In this document: positions 19,167 to 29,000 of the stretch, piece after piece
Layout of the letters: each line of letters begins with the position of its first letter
Numbering within the stretch: the first letter of the stretch is position 1
Assembly (NCBI GenBank): GCA_002336915.1
Contig: DDET01000021.1
Span: 49,754 to 113,753, forward strand
DNA: 64,000 nucleotides
Reading direction: 5' to 3'
From: Bacteroidetes bacterium UBA1947
GTDB taxonomy: Bacteria > Bacteroidota > Bacteroidia > Chitinophagales > Chitinophagaceae
The notes under the pieces: generated by a model
What the model saw: only the letters and a program-made list of their open reading frames with translations
Told to the model about the DNA's origin: nothing
Databases searched by the model: none
Position numbers and translations under genes: made by a program

Positions 19167-20555
19167 ATGAACAGGAAACTACTCGTAATAATATTTACCC
19201 TCGCATTAGTCAATACTGCACTTGCACAGCAGCATGGCGTGGGAGTGCATTTTGGCGCCTATGATTTTTATGGCCCGCAAACAGGAAGCTACCTCACAAC
19301 ACAAAAGAACAATATCACCTACGCATCCGACAATGGCATAAATGATACTTCTACAAAATCGGTGCTGATGTGGAACCCGCTGGTAAGAGTTACCTACTGG
19401 TGGCAACTCGGTAAGATGTTCGATCTGAACTTTGCTGTGTCTCTTTCTGACCTGCAATACCCCGGCAAGAAGCCCGACTCTGCATACATCAGGAGAGTAT
19501 TGTATGACGAGGGTGATCGCATCGACAGGTTCCTTGGTGAATTTGATGTACGCGTCAACTTCAATATCCTGCAAAGGCAGAAGTATATTTTCAGCCCATA
19601 CTTATTTGCGGGCCTCAATGCTTCATATCATACCATTTACCTTGGTGCGGATCTACCGGTAGGCCTTGGTGTTAATGTAATGCTATCGAAGCAAAAGGAC
19701 ATCTACCTGAATCTTGAATCGGGCTATAAACTGGCCATTACAGATAAAGACCAGAACCACCTGCAGCATAGCGCGGGTATCGTGTATTGGTTCAAGCCGC
19801 GCTACAAGGCACCGGTACCTGAAGTGGTAGCGGAAGCGCCGGTAGTAAGGGATGCTGACAATGACGGGGTAGTGGATAGTGCTGATAAATGCCCAACAGT
19901 ACCGGGCTTGCCGCAATTCGCAGGTTGCCCGGATAGCGATAACGATGGCATCCCCGACAATACAGATGCTTGTCCGCTGGTAGCAGGCACAGCAGCTTTC
20001 AACGGCTGCCCTGATACGGATGGTGATGGAATACCCGATAACACCGACAAGTGCCCCTACCAAGCGGGCCTTGCGCAGTACAATGGCTGTATGCCCCCTG
20101 ATGCAGACCATGATGGTGTGTATGATTCAGATGATCAATGCCCCAACGTAGCAGGCACAGTGGCAAACCATGGTTGCCCCGAAATAAAGAAAGAGGTGAT
20201 AGAAAAAGTGGAGAAAGCTGCACGCTCTGTATTCTTCGAAACCGGGAAATCTGCATTGAAGAAGGTATCCTACAAGAGCCTGAACACCATAGTGCAGGTG
20301 CTGAAAGATGACCCAAGCCTTTATGTGGACATTGCCGGACATACAGATAATGTAGGCAAACCTGAAAGGAACATGACCCTTTCTGATGCGCGAGCCAATG
20401 TATGCCGCGACTACATCATAGGCCAGGGCATCAGTTCGGACCGCATCACTGCGAAGGGCTTCGGTGAAACACAACCAATAGCTGACAACAAAACCGCCAC
20501 AGGCCGCGCACAAAACAGGCGCACCGAATTTAAACTAAGCAACTACAAACAATAG
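19167..20555 (+). CDS. OmpA-family outer-membrane protein with TSP3 repeats
   Basis: 462 residues. A signal peptide (MNRKLLVIIFTLALVNTALAQ) is followed by a roughly 200-residue region, probably an eight-stranded barrel (QQHGVGVHFGAYDFYGP at its start, ending ...SAGIVYWFKPRYKAPVPE). Residues about 225-335 contain four Asp-rich TSP3 repeats (DADNDGVVDSADKCP...). The last 110 or so residues are an OmpA-like peptidoglycan-binding domain (VDIAGHTDNVGKPERNMTLS...NRRTEFKL). It is the last gene of the SusCD-led unit, 22 bases after the Ig-like lipoprotein, and is followed by a terminator. An OmpA protein in a Sus-like operon is unusual and may brace the complex to peptidoglycan. Confidence 0.9.
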   Translation: MNRKLLVIIFTLALVNTALAQQHGVGVHFGAYDFYGPQTGSYLTTQKNNITYASDNGINDTSTKSVLMWNPLVRVTYWWQLGKMFDLNFAVSLSDLQYPGKKPDSAYIRRVLYDEGDRIDRFLGEFDVRVNFNILQRQKYIFSPYLFAGLNASYHTIYLGADLPVGLGVNVMLSKQKDIYLNLESGYKLAITDKDQNHLQHSAGIVYWFKPRYKAPVPEVVAEAPVVRDADNDGVVDSADKCPTVPGLPQFAGCPDSDNDGIPDNTDACPLVAGTAAFNGCPDTDGDGIPDNTDKCPYQAGLAQYNGCMPPDADHDGVYDSDDQCPNVAGTVANHGCPEIKKEVIEKVEKAARSVFFETGKSALKKVSYKSLNTIVQVLKDDPSLYVDIAGHTDNVGKPERNMTLSDARANVCRDYIIGQGISSDRITAKGFGETQPIADNKTATGRAQNRRTEFKLSNYKQ

Positions 20556-20576
20556 TGTAAGTGATCTAAAATGAAG

Positions 20577-20602
20577 AAGGGGCGCAACAGCGCTCCTTTT
20601 TT
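20577..20602 (+). terminator. Rho-independent terminator after the Sus-like operon
   Basis: AAGGGGCGC (20577-20585) and GCGCTCCTT (20590-20598) form a 9-base stem with one G-T pair and a 4-base loop. A T-run follows. It lies 21 bases after the OmpA stop, between convergent genes. Confidence 0.85.
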
Positions 20603-20620
20603 ATTTACATCATTAAGCGT

Positions 20621-21814
20621 TTAGAAACTACTGATGAAATCATCGAAGGCGGCATCCTGCGATTGCTTGTTGTACTGTGCTTTGCGCAGTTGTTTACAGT
20701 TGGCACGCATCACTTCGTACTCGGCATCCGACATAGCTACGAACTGCCTGATGTTATTTTCCAGCGAGCCGTAGTCCGATGGATTGCTTACCCAGCCTAT
20801 CTTCCCGGTGCTTACTATTTTTGCGCCTTCGCCATTGCCGCTAAAGAATACCGGTATAGCGTTGGACATGGCCATGAATATTTTTGAAGGCACTGCGCCA
20901 TGTATATGCGTGCGCAATGGCACCATGGTAGCGTGGTATTCGCTCAGCATGCGCGGCACTTCGGCAGCGGGTATGGAATCATGGTAGAAGATATTGCGCT
21001 GCGGGTTTTCCGCTATCAGTTGCCTGATCTTATCTTTTTCATAGCCATCGCCATATATATGGAACTCTACGCCCAGGGCCCCAAAGTTGATATGGGTACA
21101 TACATCGTACAGGCCCTGCGCTATGCCCAGCAAGCCGGCATACACTATCTTCTTCTTGCCTTCAGGGCGGGGCTTGTGTATATAGCGAGAGGTCTCCTGC
21201 AGGTTGCGGTAAAGGAATTCTCTTTTAGGTTTGGGCTGCAGTTTCTTAATATGGTCCAGGATCTCCATCGACTGGCCTATATATGCATCGGCCAGCAGGT
21301 ACATGCGTTTTTCTATCCACTCCAGGAAACTATAGAATGGCCCTTTGTTAATGGCCTGCAGCTCGAGCGCGGAAAGTGGCCAGAGGTCACTTACATTTAG
21401 TATCGCTTTGCTGCCCGCTATCCTTGATATGATGATACCCGCATAGCCCGAGAGCAATGGAGGTGAGCTTACTATCACCAGGTCGGGGCGCTGCGCGAAC
21501 AGGTAGGGCAAGCCCAGCGTGTATAGCGACATTGTATACGACAGCATGCTGGCTATACGTACAAATGGCTTTTTAGAATTAGAGGGGTATATCCACAGTC
21601 GGGTAACGTTGATACCATTGCTGCGTTCCTTCTGTACCAGCTTGCCGCGGAAGGAAGGGAATATACGGCCCAATGGGTAATTGGGCATGGCAGTTATCAC
21701 CTCCACCTCGTGCCCATGATCGCGGAGCATGGTGGCAAGATTGTAGATACGGCTGGGCGCCGCCCCTTTTTCGGGCGGATATGATATACATATGATGGTG
21801 ATCTTCTTGCCCAT
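20621..21814 (-). CDS. Family 4 glycosyltransferase (WcaI/WbuB-like)
   Basis: 397 residues, GT-B fold. The N-terminal domain (KITIICISYPPEKGAAPSRIYNLATMLRDHGHEVEVITAMPNYP) is the acceptor half of GT4 enzymes of the WcaI/WbuB type. The C-terminal domain has VYAGLLGIAQGLYDV and later an EYHATMVPLR-type stretch at the nucleotide-sugar site. Such enzymes add a sugar to a lipid-linked oligosaccharide on the cytoplasmic side of the membrane. It stands alone between the Sus-like operon and the peptidase pair, so the product is unknown. A TATATTTG -7-like box lies at 21908-21915 upstream. Confidence 0.85.
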   Translation of the reverse strand: MGKKITIICISYPPEKGAAPSRIYNLATMLRDHGHEVEVITAMPNYPLGRIFPSFRGKLVQKERSNGINVTRLWIYPSNSKKPFVRIASMLSYTMSLYTLGLPYLFAQRPDLVIVSSPPLLSGYAGIIISRIAGSKAILNVSDLWPLSALELQAINKGPFYSFLEWIEKRMYLLADAYIGQSMEILDHIKKLQPKPKREFLYRNLQETSRYIHKPRPEGKKKIVYAGLLGIAQGLYDVCTHINFGALGVEFHIYGDGYEKDKIRQLIAENPQRNIFYHDSIPAAEVPRMLSEYHATMVPLRTHIHGAVPSKIFMAMSNAIPVFFSGNGEGAKIVSTGKIGWVSNPSDYGSLENNIRQFVAMSDAEYEVMRANCKQLRKAQYNKQSQDAAFDDFISSF

Positions 21815-21907
21815 TGATTTTTCCGCGAACCTGCAAAACCGTGCCGTATGGCCAATTGCCGGTAATTATTATTTTGATGTTTATAGAAGAAGGGTCTAAA
21901 CAAGGCG

Positions 21908-21915
21908 CAAATATA
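21908..21915 (-). promoter_or_regulatory. Candidate -7 element for the glycosyltransferase gene
   Basis: CAAATATA on the plus strand reads TATATTTG on the minus strand, an exact TAnnTTTG match 93 bases before the start codon in a 140-base gap. No convincing -33 box was found. Confidence 0.35.
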
Positions 21916-21954
21916 GTCCTTATGCCGGTATAGATACCATGTTGATGTTCAAGC

Positions 21955-23757
21955 TTATATAGTTTCCGGCAGGGTATATTTCCTGCCTTTATTCTGTTCC
22001 TTGAGCCATTCAACAAGCGGGCCGAAATACTCAAGCATAGCTTTTGCGTTCAGCTCATCGCCGGTGGATTCCTTAAGCACCTGCCTCCAGTCCTTTGAGG
22101 CACCGGGTGTCATGATCTTCCTGATGAAATCGCCTACCTCCTTATGCCCGTAGTAATTAGTTGCTCTTGGGTCCTGGTGCAAGATGTTCTTTGCAATGTG
22201 ATTGTGTAACTGGTATAGTATCACATAAGACAGTGCATAATCGTAGTACTGTGCGGGGTCATCATTGATATGGGTTTTGGTGGCAGCGTCGCAATAGCTT
22301 TCATCGCGCGGTGAGGGCGGTACAATGCCCTGGTATTTTTTTGCCAGCTCCCACCATTTGGCGTTGAACTGATCCGGCGAAAGGTTGTCTACATACATAG
22401 CTTTTTCAAAGTTGCTCATGGTGCCCGATGAAAAGAATATGAACACTACTGAGTTGAGGGCTTCTTTAAGCAATGCCTGTATGCTGTCGGTCTTTACATT
22501 GCCATCTATCAAACCCCTGCCTGCAAGGAACGGCTTTTGCATTGCTGCAAGGCCCATCATAGTACCCAGTGCCTCGTGGTAAGCGCGGTTGGCGCCCTGC
22601 CTGAGTAGTGGTGGCACATCCGGATTAGTGTAGGTCATGTAATAGTAAATATGGCCGAGCTCGTGGTGTGCCGTTTCAAACCATTCAGCATTGGGCTCTA
22701 CGCTCATCAGGCTGCGCACATCTTTATCGAGATCGACATGCCAGGCTGATGCGTGGTTATTTTTCTTGATGGCCGAATCTGAGGGGAATGGATACAGGCT
22801 TGATTTTTCCCAGAAGGAACCGGGCAGCTTAGGGAAGCCAAGGCTCACATACATATCCTCACCGTCCTTCACAATCCACTCTGCGCTTTTCGATTTCAAT
22901 ACACTGTCCAGGTTCACACCCTCTACTGTTACTGCGGAGCTCCAGTCTTGTCCCCAGCGGTTGGGCAGCCAGTGTGCGGGCAGGTAATCAGGCACTTCCA
23001 TTGCACCATATTTGTGTGCCATTTCATAACGCATCCAGGTATGCAGCTCGCGATACAGCGGGTACAGTTCGCGCATCAGCCTGTCCATGGTCTGCATCAT
23101 CTCGTCGGTACTCATACCATAGTCGGACACCTGGTAAGTAAAGAAATCGTGATAGTCGAGCGCCTGCACTGTTTTATTACGCAGATCGCGAAGGTTCACC
23201 AGGCCGGTCTTTAATGTCTTGCCCACTTCTTTACTTGCCTCCCAGGCCACCAGGCGCTTGTTCACATTGGTCTCTTTCTTAAGGATATCATCTATATCGT
23301 TTGTGCTCACTTTTTTGTCATCCAGCATATACTGGTAGCCGTAGAGCTTTTGTGTTTGCTCGTTCTCGGCCTTGATGCGTTGCTTTACAAGATCGGCAAC
23401 TGTAGCGGGATTGTTGGCGGCCGCATACAGTATTAATTCAAGCTGCTTTACCTGTATAGGTGTGAGCTCCGCCTTTTTTGCAATGAACTTGCGCGCGTTC
23501 TCTATGTTCTCTTTACTGCCGGTGAATACAGCCATTTCCTCATCGGCCTTTTGCGCTGCGAGTGTATTGGACGAATCATCCTTCTTTATTTCCGTATTGG
23601 CTTTCCACTGTGCCAGCTGCGAGTTGGTATAGAGCTTTACATACTGCTCCGTATAGTTGTCTATAAATTTCTGTGCGTCACTTTGGCTGCTATTGCCGCC
23701 ACCGCCGCATGAACTAAGCAAGACTATCGCTACCGCTAAAATGGAAATACGTTTCAT
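21955..23757 (-). CDS. M2-family (ACE-like) zinc metallopeptidase lipoprotein
   Basis: 600 residues with a lipoprotein signal (ISILAVAIVLLSSCGGGG, Cys17). The chain is helical and matches peptidyl-dipeptidase A / ACE-type M2 enzymes over its length. The zinc-binding motif HELGH is at residues 365-369. The downstream glutamate ligand is in AYHEALG (Glu395), as expected for gluzincins of this family. It would release dipeptides from peptide C-termini in the periplasm or on the cell surface. It lies 30 bases after the M28 peptidase gene on the same strand, so the two are probably co-transcribed and act together in peptide utilisation. Confidence 0.92.
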   Translation of the reverse strand: MKRISILAVAIVLLSSCGGGGNSSQSDAQKFIDNYTEQYVKLYTNSQLAQWKANTEIKKDDSSNTLAAQKADEEMAVFTGSKENIENARKFIAKKAELTPIQVKQLELILYAAANNPATVADLVKQRIKAENEQTQKLYGYQYMLDDKKVSTNDIDDILKKETNVNKRLVAWEASKEVGKTLKTGLVNLRDLRNKTVQALDYHDFFTYQVSDYGMSTDEMMQTMDRLMRELYPLYRELHTWMRYEMAHKYGAMEVPDYLPAHWLPNRWGQDWSSAVTVEGVNLDSVLKSKSAEWIVKDGEDMYVSLGFPKLPGSFWEKSSLYPFPSDSAIKKNNHASAWHVDLDKDVRSLMSVEPNAEWFETAHHELGHIYYYMTYTNPDVPPLLRQGANRAYHEALGTMMGLAAMQKPFLAGRGLIDGNVKTDSIQALLKEALNSVVFIFFSSGTMSNFEKAMYVDNLSPDQFNAKWWELAKKYQGIVPPSPRDESYCDAATKTHINDDPAQYYDYALSYVILYQLHNHIAKNILHQDPRATNYYGHKEVGDFIRKIMTPGASKDWRQVLKESTGDELNAKAMLEYFGPLVEWLKEQNKGRKYTLPETI

Positions 23758-23787
23758 TGTTCCTGAATTTTGATAAAAATAACAATT

Positions 23788-25092
23788 TTATTGCGCGCCA
23801 TTCAAAGCTTCTGCAAAATCTATAAGTAGTTTGGACAGCTCCGGGATGTTGGCCATAGGAAGGCTATCTGCCTTATCGAAGATATCGTGGTAATAGCCTT
23901 TGCCCCCATTCGTATATATAAAGAACGAAGGCACACCGGCTTCCGTGAAATGATAGTGGTCGCTATTGGCAGCCTTGCCGCGGCTTTTTACATCGGGTAT
24001 ATATTTACCGGCAGCGTTTAGTTTCTGCAGCATCGAGAATTGTTTGGGGAATTCTGTTGCATTCACCACTGTAACGCCATTGGTGGCATCGCCTATGATA
24101 TCGAGATTGGTGAGGAAGCGTACCTTTTCGAGCGGGACTACCGGGTGCTTTACAAAATAGTCGGAGCCCAGCAAGCCTGCTTCCTCGCCACTGAAGGCTA
24201 TGAAGAGCATGGAGTAGCGTTGCGGATGTGTAGCGAAATAGCTGGCCATGTATAACATCATGGCTGTGCCGCTGGCATTATCGCTAGCCCCGGGGAACAT
24301 GGCTTGCCTACCCATCATACCCAGGTGATCGTAATGGGCGCTGAATACTATATAACTATCAGGCACTGTGCCGGGTACGTAGCCTATGATGTTCTCGTTA
24401 AGGTTTTTGGTTTCGGGTAGCAGCAGGCTGTGTACGCTTACCGTGGCCCTGTGCGGGTGCCGTATTACTGTATCCTCCACATAGAAGGCTGTTGCGGACA
24501 TGGTATCGGTAGCTACATCCCAGGTGAGCTTGCCATGCTGCGGAATGATGTAACAAGCTTTTGGCAATGACTTAGCGAAGTAGCGCACACGGATATTCAT
24601 ACGCTTGCAAAAGCTATCTACACCTTTCAGGTAATATACCTCGTCGCTATACCAGCGGGCTTTTGTTTTAATCCAATCGGTAGAGTCTTTTATCTTGAGA
24701 AGGTTAACTCTGTGTATTCTTTTATGATCTGCATGGAATGAGTTGCTGGCTACATCTATGATATAGTCCGCGCCCGGTACCATTTCTTTCCGGCCCAGCT
24801 TAAGGGTCATTTCGTCGGGGAAGGTATTGACGGAAAAGCCGTATTGCTGGGTGTATGTATTCCCGGCAACAGGTTTTAAGCCCAGTTCCCGGAACCTGCG
24901 CTCCAGATAGCTGGCTGCCTTTTGGTGGCCTTTGCCAACATAGCCCCGGCCCTTCATACTTGTAGAGGTAAGGGTGGTTATCTCGTGCTTCAGCCAACGT
25001 AGCTCCTTCTTGTCCGCCTTTTGGGCCGGGGAGCTAAGTGGCAGTGACAATAGTGTAATTAATATTATATAGAAGCTGTAATTATTTTTCAT
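23788..25092 (-). CDS. Secreted M28-family zinc aminopeptidase
   Basis: 434 residues with a signal peptide (YSFYIILITLLSLPLSSPAQ). A PA-like insert lies in the N-terminal half. The M28 metal-ligand series is complete: FSAHYDHLG (His), GASDNASGTA (bridging Asp), FSGEEAGLLGSDYF (catalytic Glu-Glu), NLDIIGD (Asp) and SDHYHFTEAGVP (His). The enzyme should remove N-terminal residues from peptides outside the cytoplasm. It is first of a two-gene unit with the M2 peptidase. A TATATTTG box (25107-25114) lies 15 bases before the start codon. Confidence 0.93.
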   Translation of the reverse strand: MKNNYSFYIILITLLSLPLSSPAQKADKKELRWLKHEITTLTSTSMKGRGYVGKGHQKAASYLERRFRELGLKPVAGNTYTQQYGFSVNTFPDEMTLKLGRKEMVPGADYIIDVASNSFHADHKRIHRVNLLKIKDSTDWIKTKARWYSDEVYYLKGVDSFCKRMNIRVRYFAKSLPKACYIIPQHGKLTWDVATDTMSATAFYVEDTVIRHPHRATVSVHSLLLPETKNLNENIIGYVPGTVPDSYIVFSAHYDHLGMMGRQAMFPGASDNASGTAMMLYMASYFATHPQRYSMLFIAFSGEEAGLLGSDYFVKHPVVPLEKVRFLTNLDIIGDATNGVTVVNATEFPKQFSMLQKLNAAGKYIPDVKSRGKAANSDHYHFTEAGVPSFFIYTNGGKGYYHDIFDKADSLPMANIPELSKLLIDFAEALNGAQ

Positions 25093-25106
25093 TTTTCAAA
25101 GAGGAA

Positions 25107-25114
25107 CAAATATA
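25107..25114 (-). promoter_or_regulatory. Candidate -7 element for the M28-M2 peptidase unit
   Basis: CAAATATA on the plus strand reads TATATTTG on the minus strand, an exact consensus match 15 bases before the ATG. The -33 box is not evident. Confidence 0.4.
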
Positions 25115-25189
25115 GTTGAAAGGATTATTAGAATTTCGAGGAGGCAAATTTCCGGTTTATTCGCATAGATATTTGTCTTAATTGGCGCT

Positions 25190-25660
25190 CATGAGAAAAG
25201 TTCCGGTCGGACATGCATTTATTCGCTTTATTTATAATTTCTGGTTTTGTGCTCGTGAAAAAAGTTCCGGTTTTTGGAGGGGTGATCGGTTGAAAGGCTT
25301 ACTGGGTATGTCACATGACGTTTTAGTAAAATTTCTGGTTTTTTCCGGTTTGTCTTTTCAATGGCGACCAGGAGAGCAGTTCTGGTTTTTTCCGGTTTGC
25401 GGATGTGCTAATCCTCATCTCTTAACCCTCTCCCGGCAGTTCCTTCGCTATCGCCCAGGATGACAGGCCGGTTATGTCCAGATGCCCGAAACGGGCATAA
25501 ATAAAAATCGGGCATTTGCTAACAGTGTTAGGCAGCCGGGAGCAGCGTGGATATTGACGTATTATAGTTTTTATACCATGCCCGATCTGTGCCCGATTGT
25601 CCAGCCGGGCGGACCCGAATCGGACATTCGGTGCCCGATCAATGCCTGACACCGGGCATT
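25190..25660. repeat. Long dispersed non-coding repeat, copy A (TGCCCGA-rich)
   Basis: This stretch is repeated in inverted orientation at about 59970-60430. Shared blocks in order are: GAGAAAAGTTCCGGTCGGA; TTTTTGGAGGGGTGAT; AAAGGCTTACTGG; TTTCTGGTTTTTTCCGGTTT (present twice here); TAAAAATCGGGCATTT; the palindrome CTAACAGTGTTAG; and a 51-base identical core at 25546-25596. The right half holds at least six TGCCCG/CGGGCA heptamers in both orientations, so it could fold extensively. Short frames cross it but do not look like genes. The gap 25093-26049 holds nothing else except an extra GAAAAAAGTTCC at about 25897 and the promoter of the next gene. Confidence 0.8.
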
Positions 25661-25984
25661 TGAACAGGTGCATAATACATAACGGAAGGTTCTTGCCAGT
25701 TCATAATAGCGGTTTATGTTCAATAATATGCGTGCCGAAATCTGGTTTTTGAGGGCAAAAAATCGGGCAAGCTGTAAAGTTCCGAAGCAGTTTCGAGACG
25801 GGCAAATTGAAGTTTTATGATAACCTTTTGGAAGGGGTATCATACCCCTGTTTTTGAGGTTAAGCTATTGATAGTGAATTGTTGGTATAAGGACACGAAA
25901 AAAGTTCCATCGATACCACCAGATACTACGAGCGAACATCCGAAGGAATGATCACGGTCTGGCCCAAAAAAATAATATGAACAT

Positions 25985-26017
25985 TTTGTTGTGACAAACA
26001 TATATATTATATATTTG
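25985..26017 (+). promoter_or_regulatory. Promoter of the SBBP-repeat surface protein gene
   Basis: TTTG (25985-25988), or the overlapping TTG at 25989-25991, and an exact TATATTTG (26010-26017) are separated by 21 or 18 bases. This fits the Bacteroidota sigma factor consensus. It lies 32 bases before the ATG at 26050. Confidence 0.7.
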
Positions 26018-26049
26018 CCAAAGTATTGTATTAATAAAATACTGAACCT

Positions 26050-29000
26050 ATGATTCTTAAAAATTTACTTAGTCTTGCATTAGCAAGCTCGTTCCTGACC
26101 GTAGCAGCGAAACAACAAATTCCGAATGTGTCTTCGGCCGGCAATCAAATTGTCTTTTTAGAAAATAAAGGACAGGTCACCGACCAATATTTACAGCCAA
26201 GGCCGGATGTGCAATTTGCACTGCATCTTAAAGGCACGAATGCTTTTATAGGCAAGGGGCAGATACATTACCAGTTCAGCAAGATGCCTGTTGCAGGTAA
26301 AAAAATAAACCCATTTTCTACACCGGAAGTAAGCGGCCCGGTAGAGATGTACCGTATGGACGTGGAACTGCTGGGTGCCAATGCAAACGCTAAGGCGGAA
26401 GTACTGGAGCAAAACGCATATTACGAGAGCTATTACCTGCCACAGTGCGGCAAGGACGGCGCAACAGCACGGTCATACGGCAAAATAATATACCACGATG
26501 TGTACCCGCATATAGACTGGGTACTGAAAATAAAGAACGGACAGCCTGAGTATGAGTTCGTAGTAAAGGCAGGCGGACATCCCGAGGACATACGTATAAA
26601 ATACAGTGGCGCCAGCGATATAAAAGTGAACAAAGATGGCAGCCTCAGTGCCAGCACGCCAATGGGAACTGTTACAGAGCAAGCACCCTACTCATACCAG
26701 CAGGATGGCAGCAAAGTAAACTCATCTTTTGACCTCCGGGACGATGTACTGAGCTTTAATATAGGATCATATACCGGTGTGCTGACCATAGACCCCTCGC
26801 TGGTTTGTGCTACCTACTATGGTGGTTCAGCCACCGACCTTGGCTGTGCTGTAGCTTATGACGGCAGCAGCGTGTATTTAACAGGATATGCGTCAAGCAC
26901 CAGTAATATAGCATCAATAGGCGCGCACCAAACTGTTTACGGCGGCGGTAATTATGACGGCATGATCGTGAAACTGGACGCCAGCCTAAGCAACCGAACC
27001 TGGGCAACGTATTATGGCGGCACGGGCGAGGAGTATTTATATGGCATTACAAGTGACGGCAGTGGCAACCTGTACATCGTAGGTACTACATCAAGCACCA
27101 GTGGCATGTCTGCTGGTACCGTTTTCCAGTCGTCGTATGGCGGTGGCCTGCATGATGGCCTGCTGGCAAAATTCACAAGCGCAGGAGCAAGGACGTGGGC
27201 TACCTATTGCGGCGGGACTGGTGATGACGCCTTTTATGCAGTAGATATTGAGGGGACAGGCAAGATAAACGTTGGGGGATACACCGTAAGCAGCGGGATG
27301 GCAAGCGCTTCAGCAATGCAAACCACAATAGGCGGTGGCCAGGATGGCCTGGTAGCTCAATTCAATAGCAGCGGCGGCAGGCAGTGGGCTACTTACTACG
27401 GCGGAGCCGGCGATGATAACATCACCTATATATGTCATTCAAGCACCAACGAACCGATACTAGTGGGATACACAAGCAGTACGACAGCAATTGCCTCAGC
27501 TGTGAGCTACCAACCGGCAAATGGCGGCAGTTATGATGCTTTTCTTGCCAATATAAATGCGACCGGAACTGTTCGTAATTGGGGTACATACTACGGCGGA
27601 GTTGATGACGACTTCGGGTATGTAGTTGCCCGCGATGCTTCCGGTAATTTATACGTTTCCGGCCAAGTCTCAAGTTCCGGACTCGCATCGGCGGGTGCGT
27701 ACCAAACAGCGGTAGCTGGCCTTTCGGATGCTATACTGATTAAATTCAACAGCGGCGGGGCGAGGCAATGGGCTACTTACCTGGGTGGAACAGGGGATGA
27801 ATTCGGAGCAGCAATGGTGCAAGATGCGTCAGGTGTGTACATTGGCGGATCTTCGACCAGCGGAAGCGGAATGGCTACAGCGGGCAGCTACCAGGAGTAT
27901 AACTTCAACCCGATCTATAATGACAATTATATAGCGAAATTCGATGCGAGCGGCAACATCTTATGGGGAACCTATTATGGTGGACCAGAAGAGGATTTTG
28001 TCGGGCTGGGGAACTCCCTGTGTTTTGACGGTGGTGGAAATATCTATTTTGCCGGGTATACCAGCAGCGCAACGAATATCTCAACACCTAATTGCTACCA
28101 AACAAACAACAATGCATTTGGCAGTAGCTATAACGCCTTTGTCAGCAAATTCAGCAATTGCCAGGCCTTAGTAAACACCGCGATAAGTGGCGACCCGTAC
28201 ATATGCCGTAACAGTACTAACACATACACAACCAGCGTGGCCGGTGCTACAACATATTACTGGAGTATACCTGTTGGCTGGACGGGAGCCAGCAGCACGA
28301 ACAGCATAACGGTGACCTCAAACGCCACTTCGGGCACAATATATGTATATGCCAGCGACGGCTGCGGCTATAGCCCGGTCGATTCATTGGAGATACTGGT
28401 GTTCGACCCTCATGTAACGATAAGTGCAAACGGGCCAACTACTTTTTGCCAGGGCGATAATGTATTGCTACAGGATAACGACCCGAATAACTGGCAGTTC
28501 ATGGCTTACCAATGGCAACAGAACAATGTAGATATGCCGGCACAAAACAATCCCGGCCTGTATGCCACAGCCAGCGGGAACTACCGCGTTATTATGACAG
28601 AAAATGCGCAGTGCAATGATACATCGAACGTGATAAGCGTAACTGTAAACCCGACGCCAACAGCGAGTATAACAGCGGGTGGCCCTACCAGTTTCTGCAC
28701 AGGCGGCCAGGTAGTATTAAGCACTCCTTCGGGCCCGGGCTATACTTATCAATGGAGGAAAAATAATCTTGTGATACCTGCGGCCAATACAAATACTTAC
28801 ACCGCAACAGCTGACGGTGATTACACGGTGGTTACATCGCTGGGAGGATGCAAGGATACATCGGCAGCGCTGACCGTAACCGTATTCCCCGGCCCACCAT
28901 CTCCTTTAACCGCTATCTACGGCCCTACCAGTGTTTGTCCCGGGACAGTAAATAATTACTACACTGATTCTCCTCCTTATGCTGATACTTATACATGGAC

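Noticed and set aside
25422..25843. Minus-strand frames of 83 and 90 codons in the long repeat A
   Set aside because: They cross repeat blocks and lack composition or ribosome sites of real genes. The one shared with copy B is reported as a question rather than annotated.
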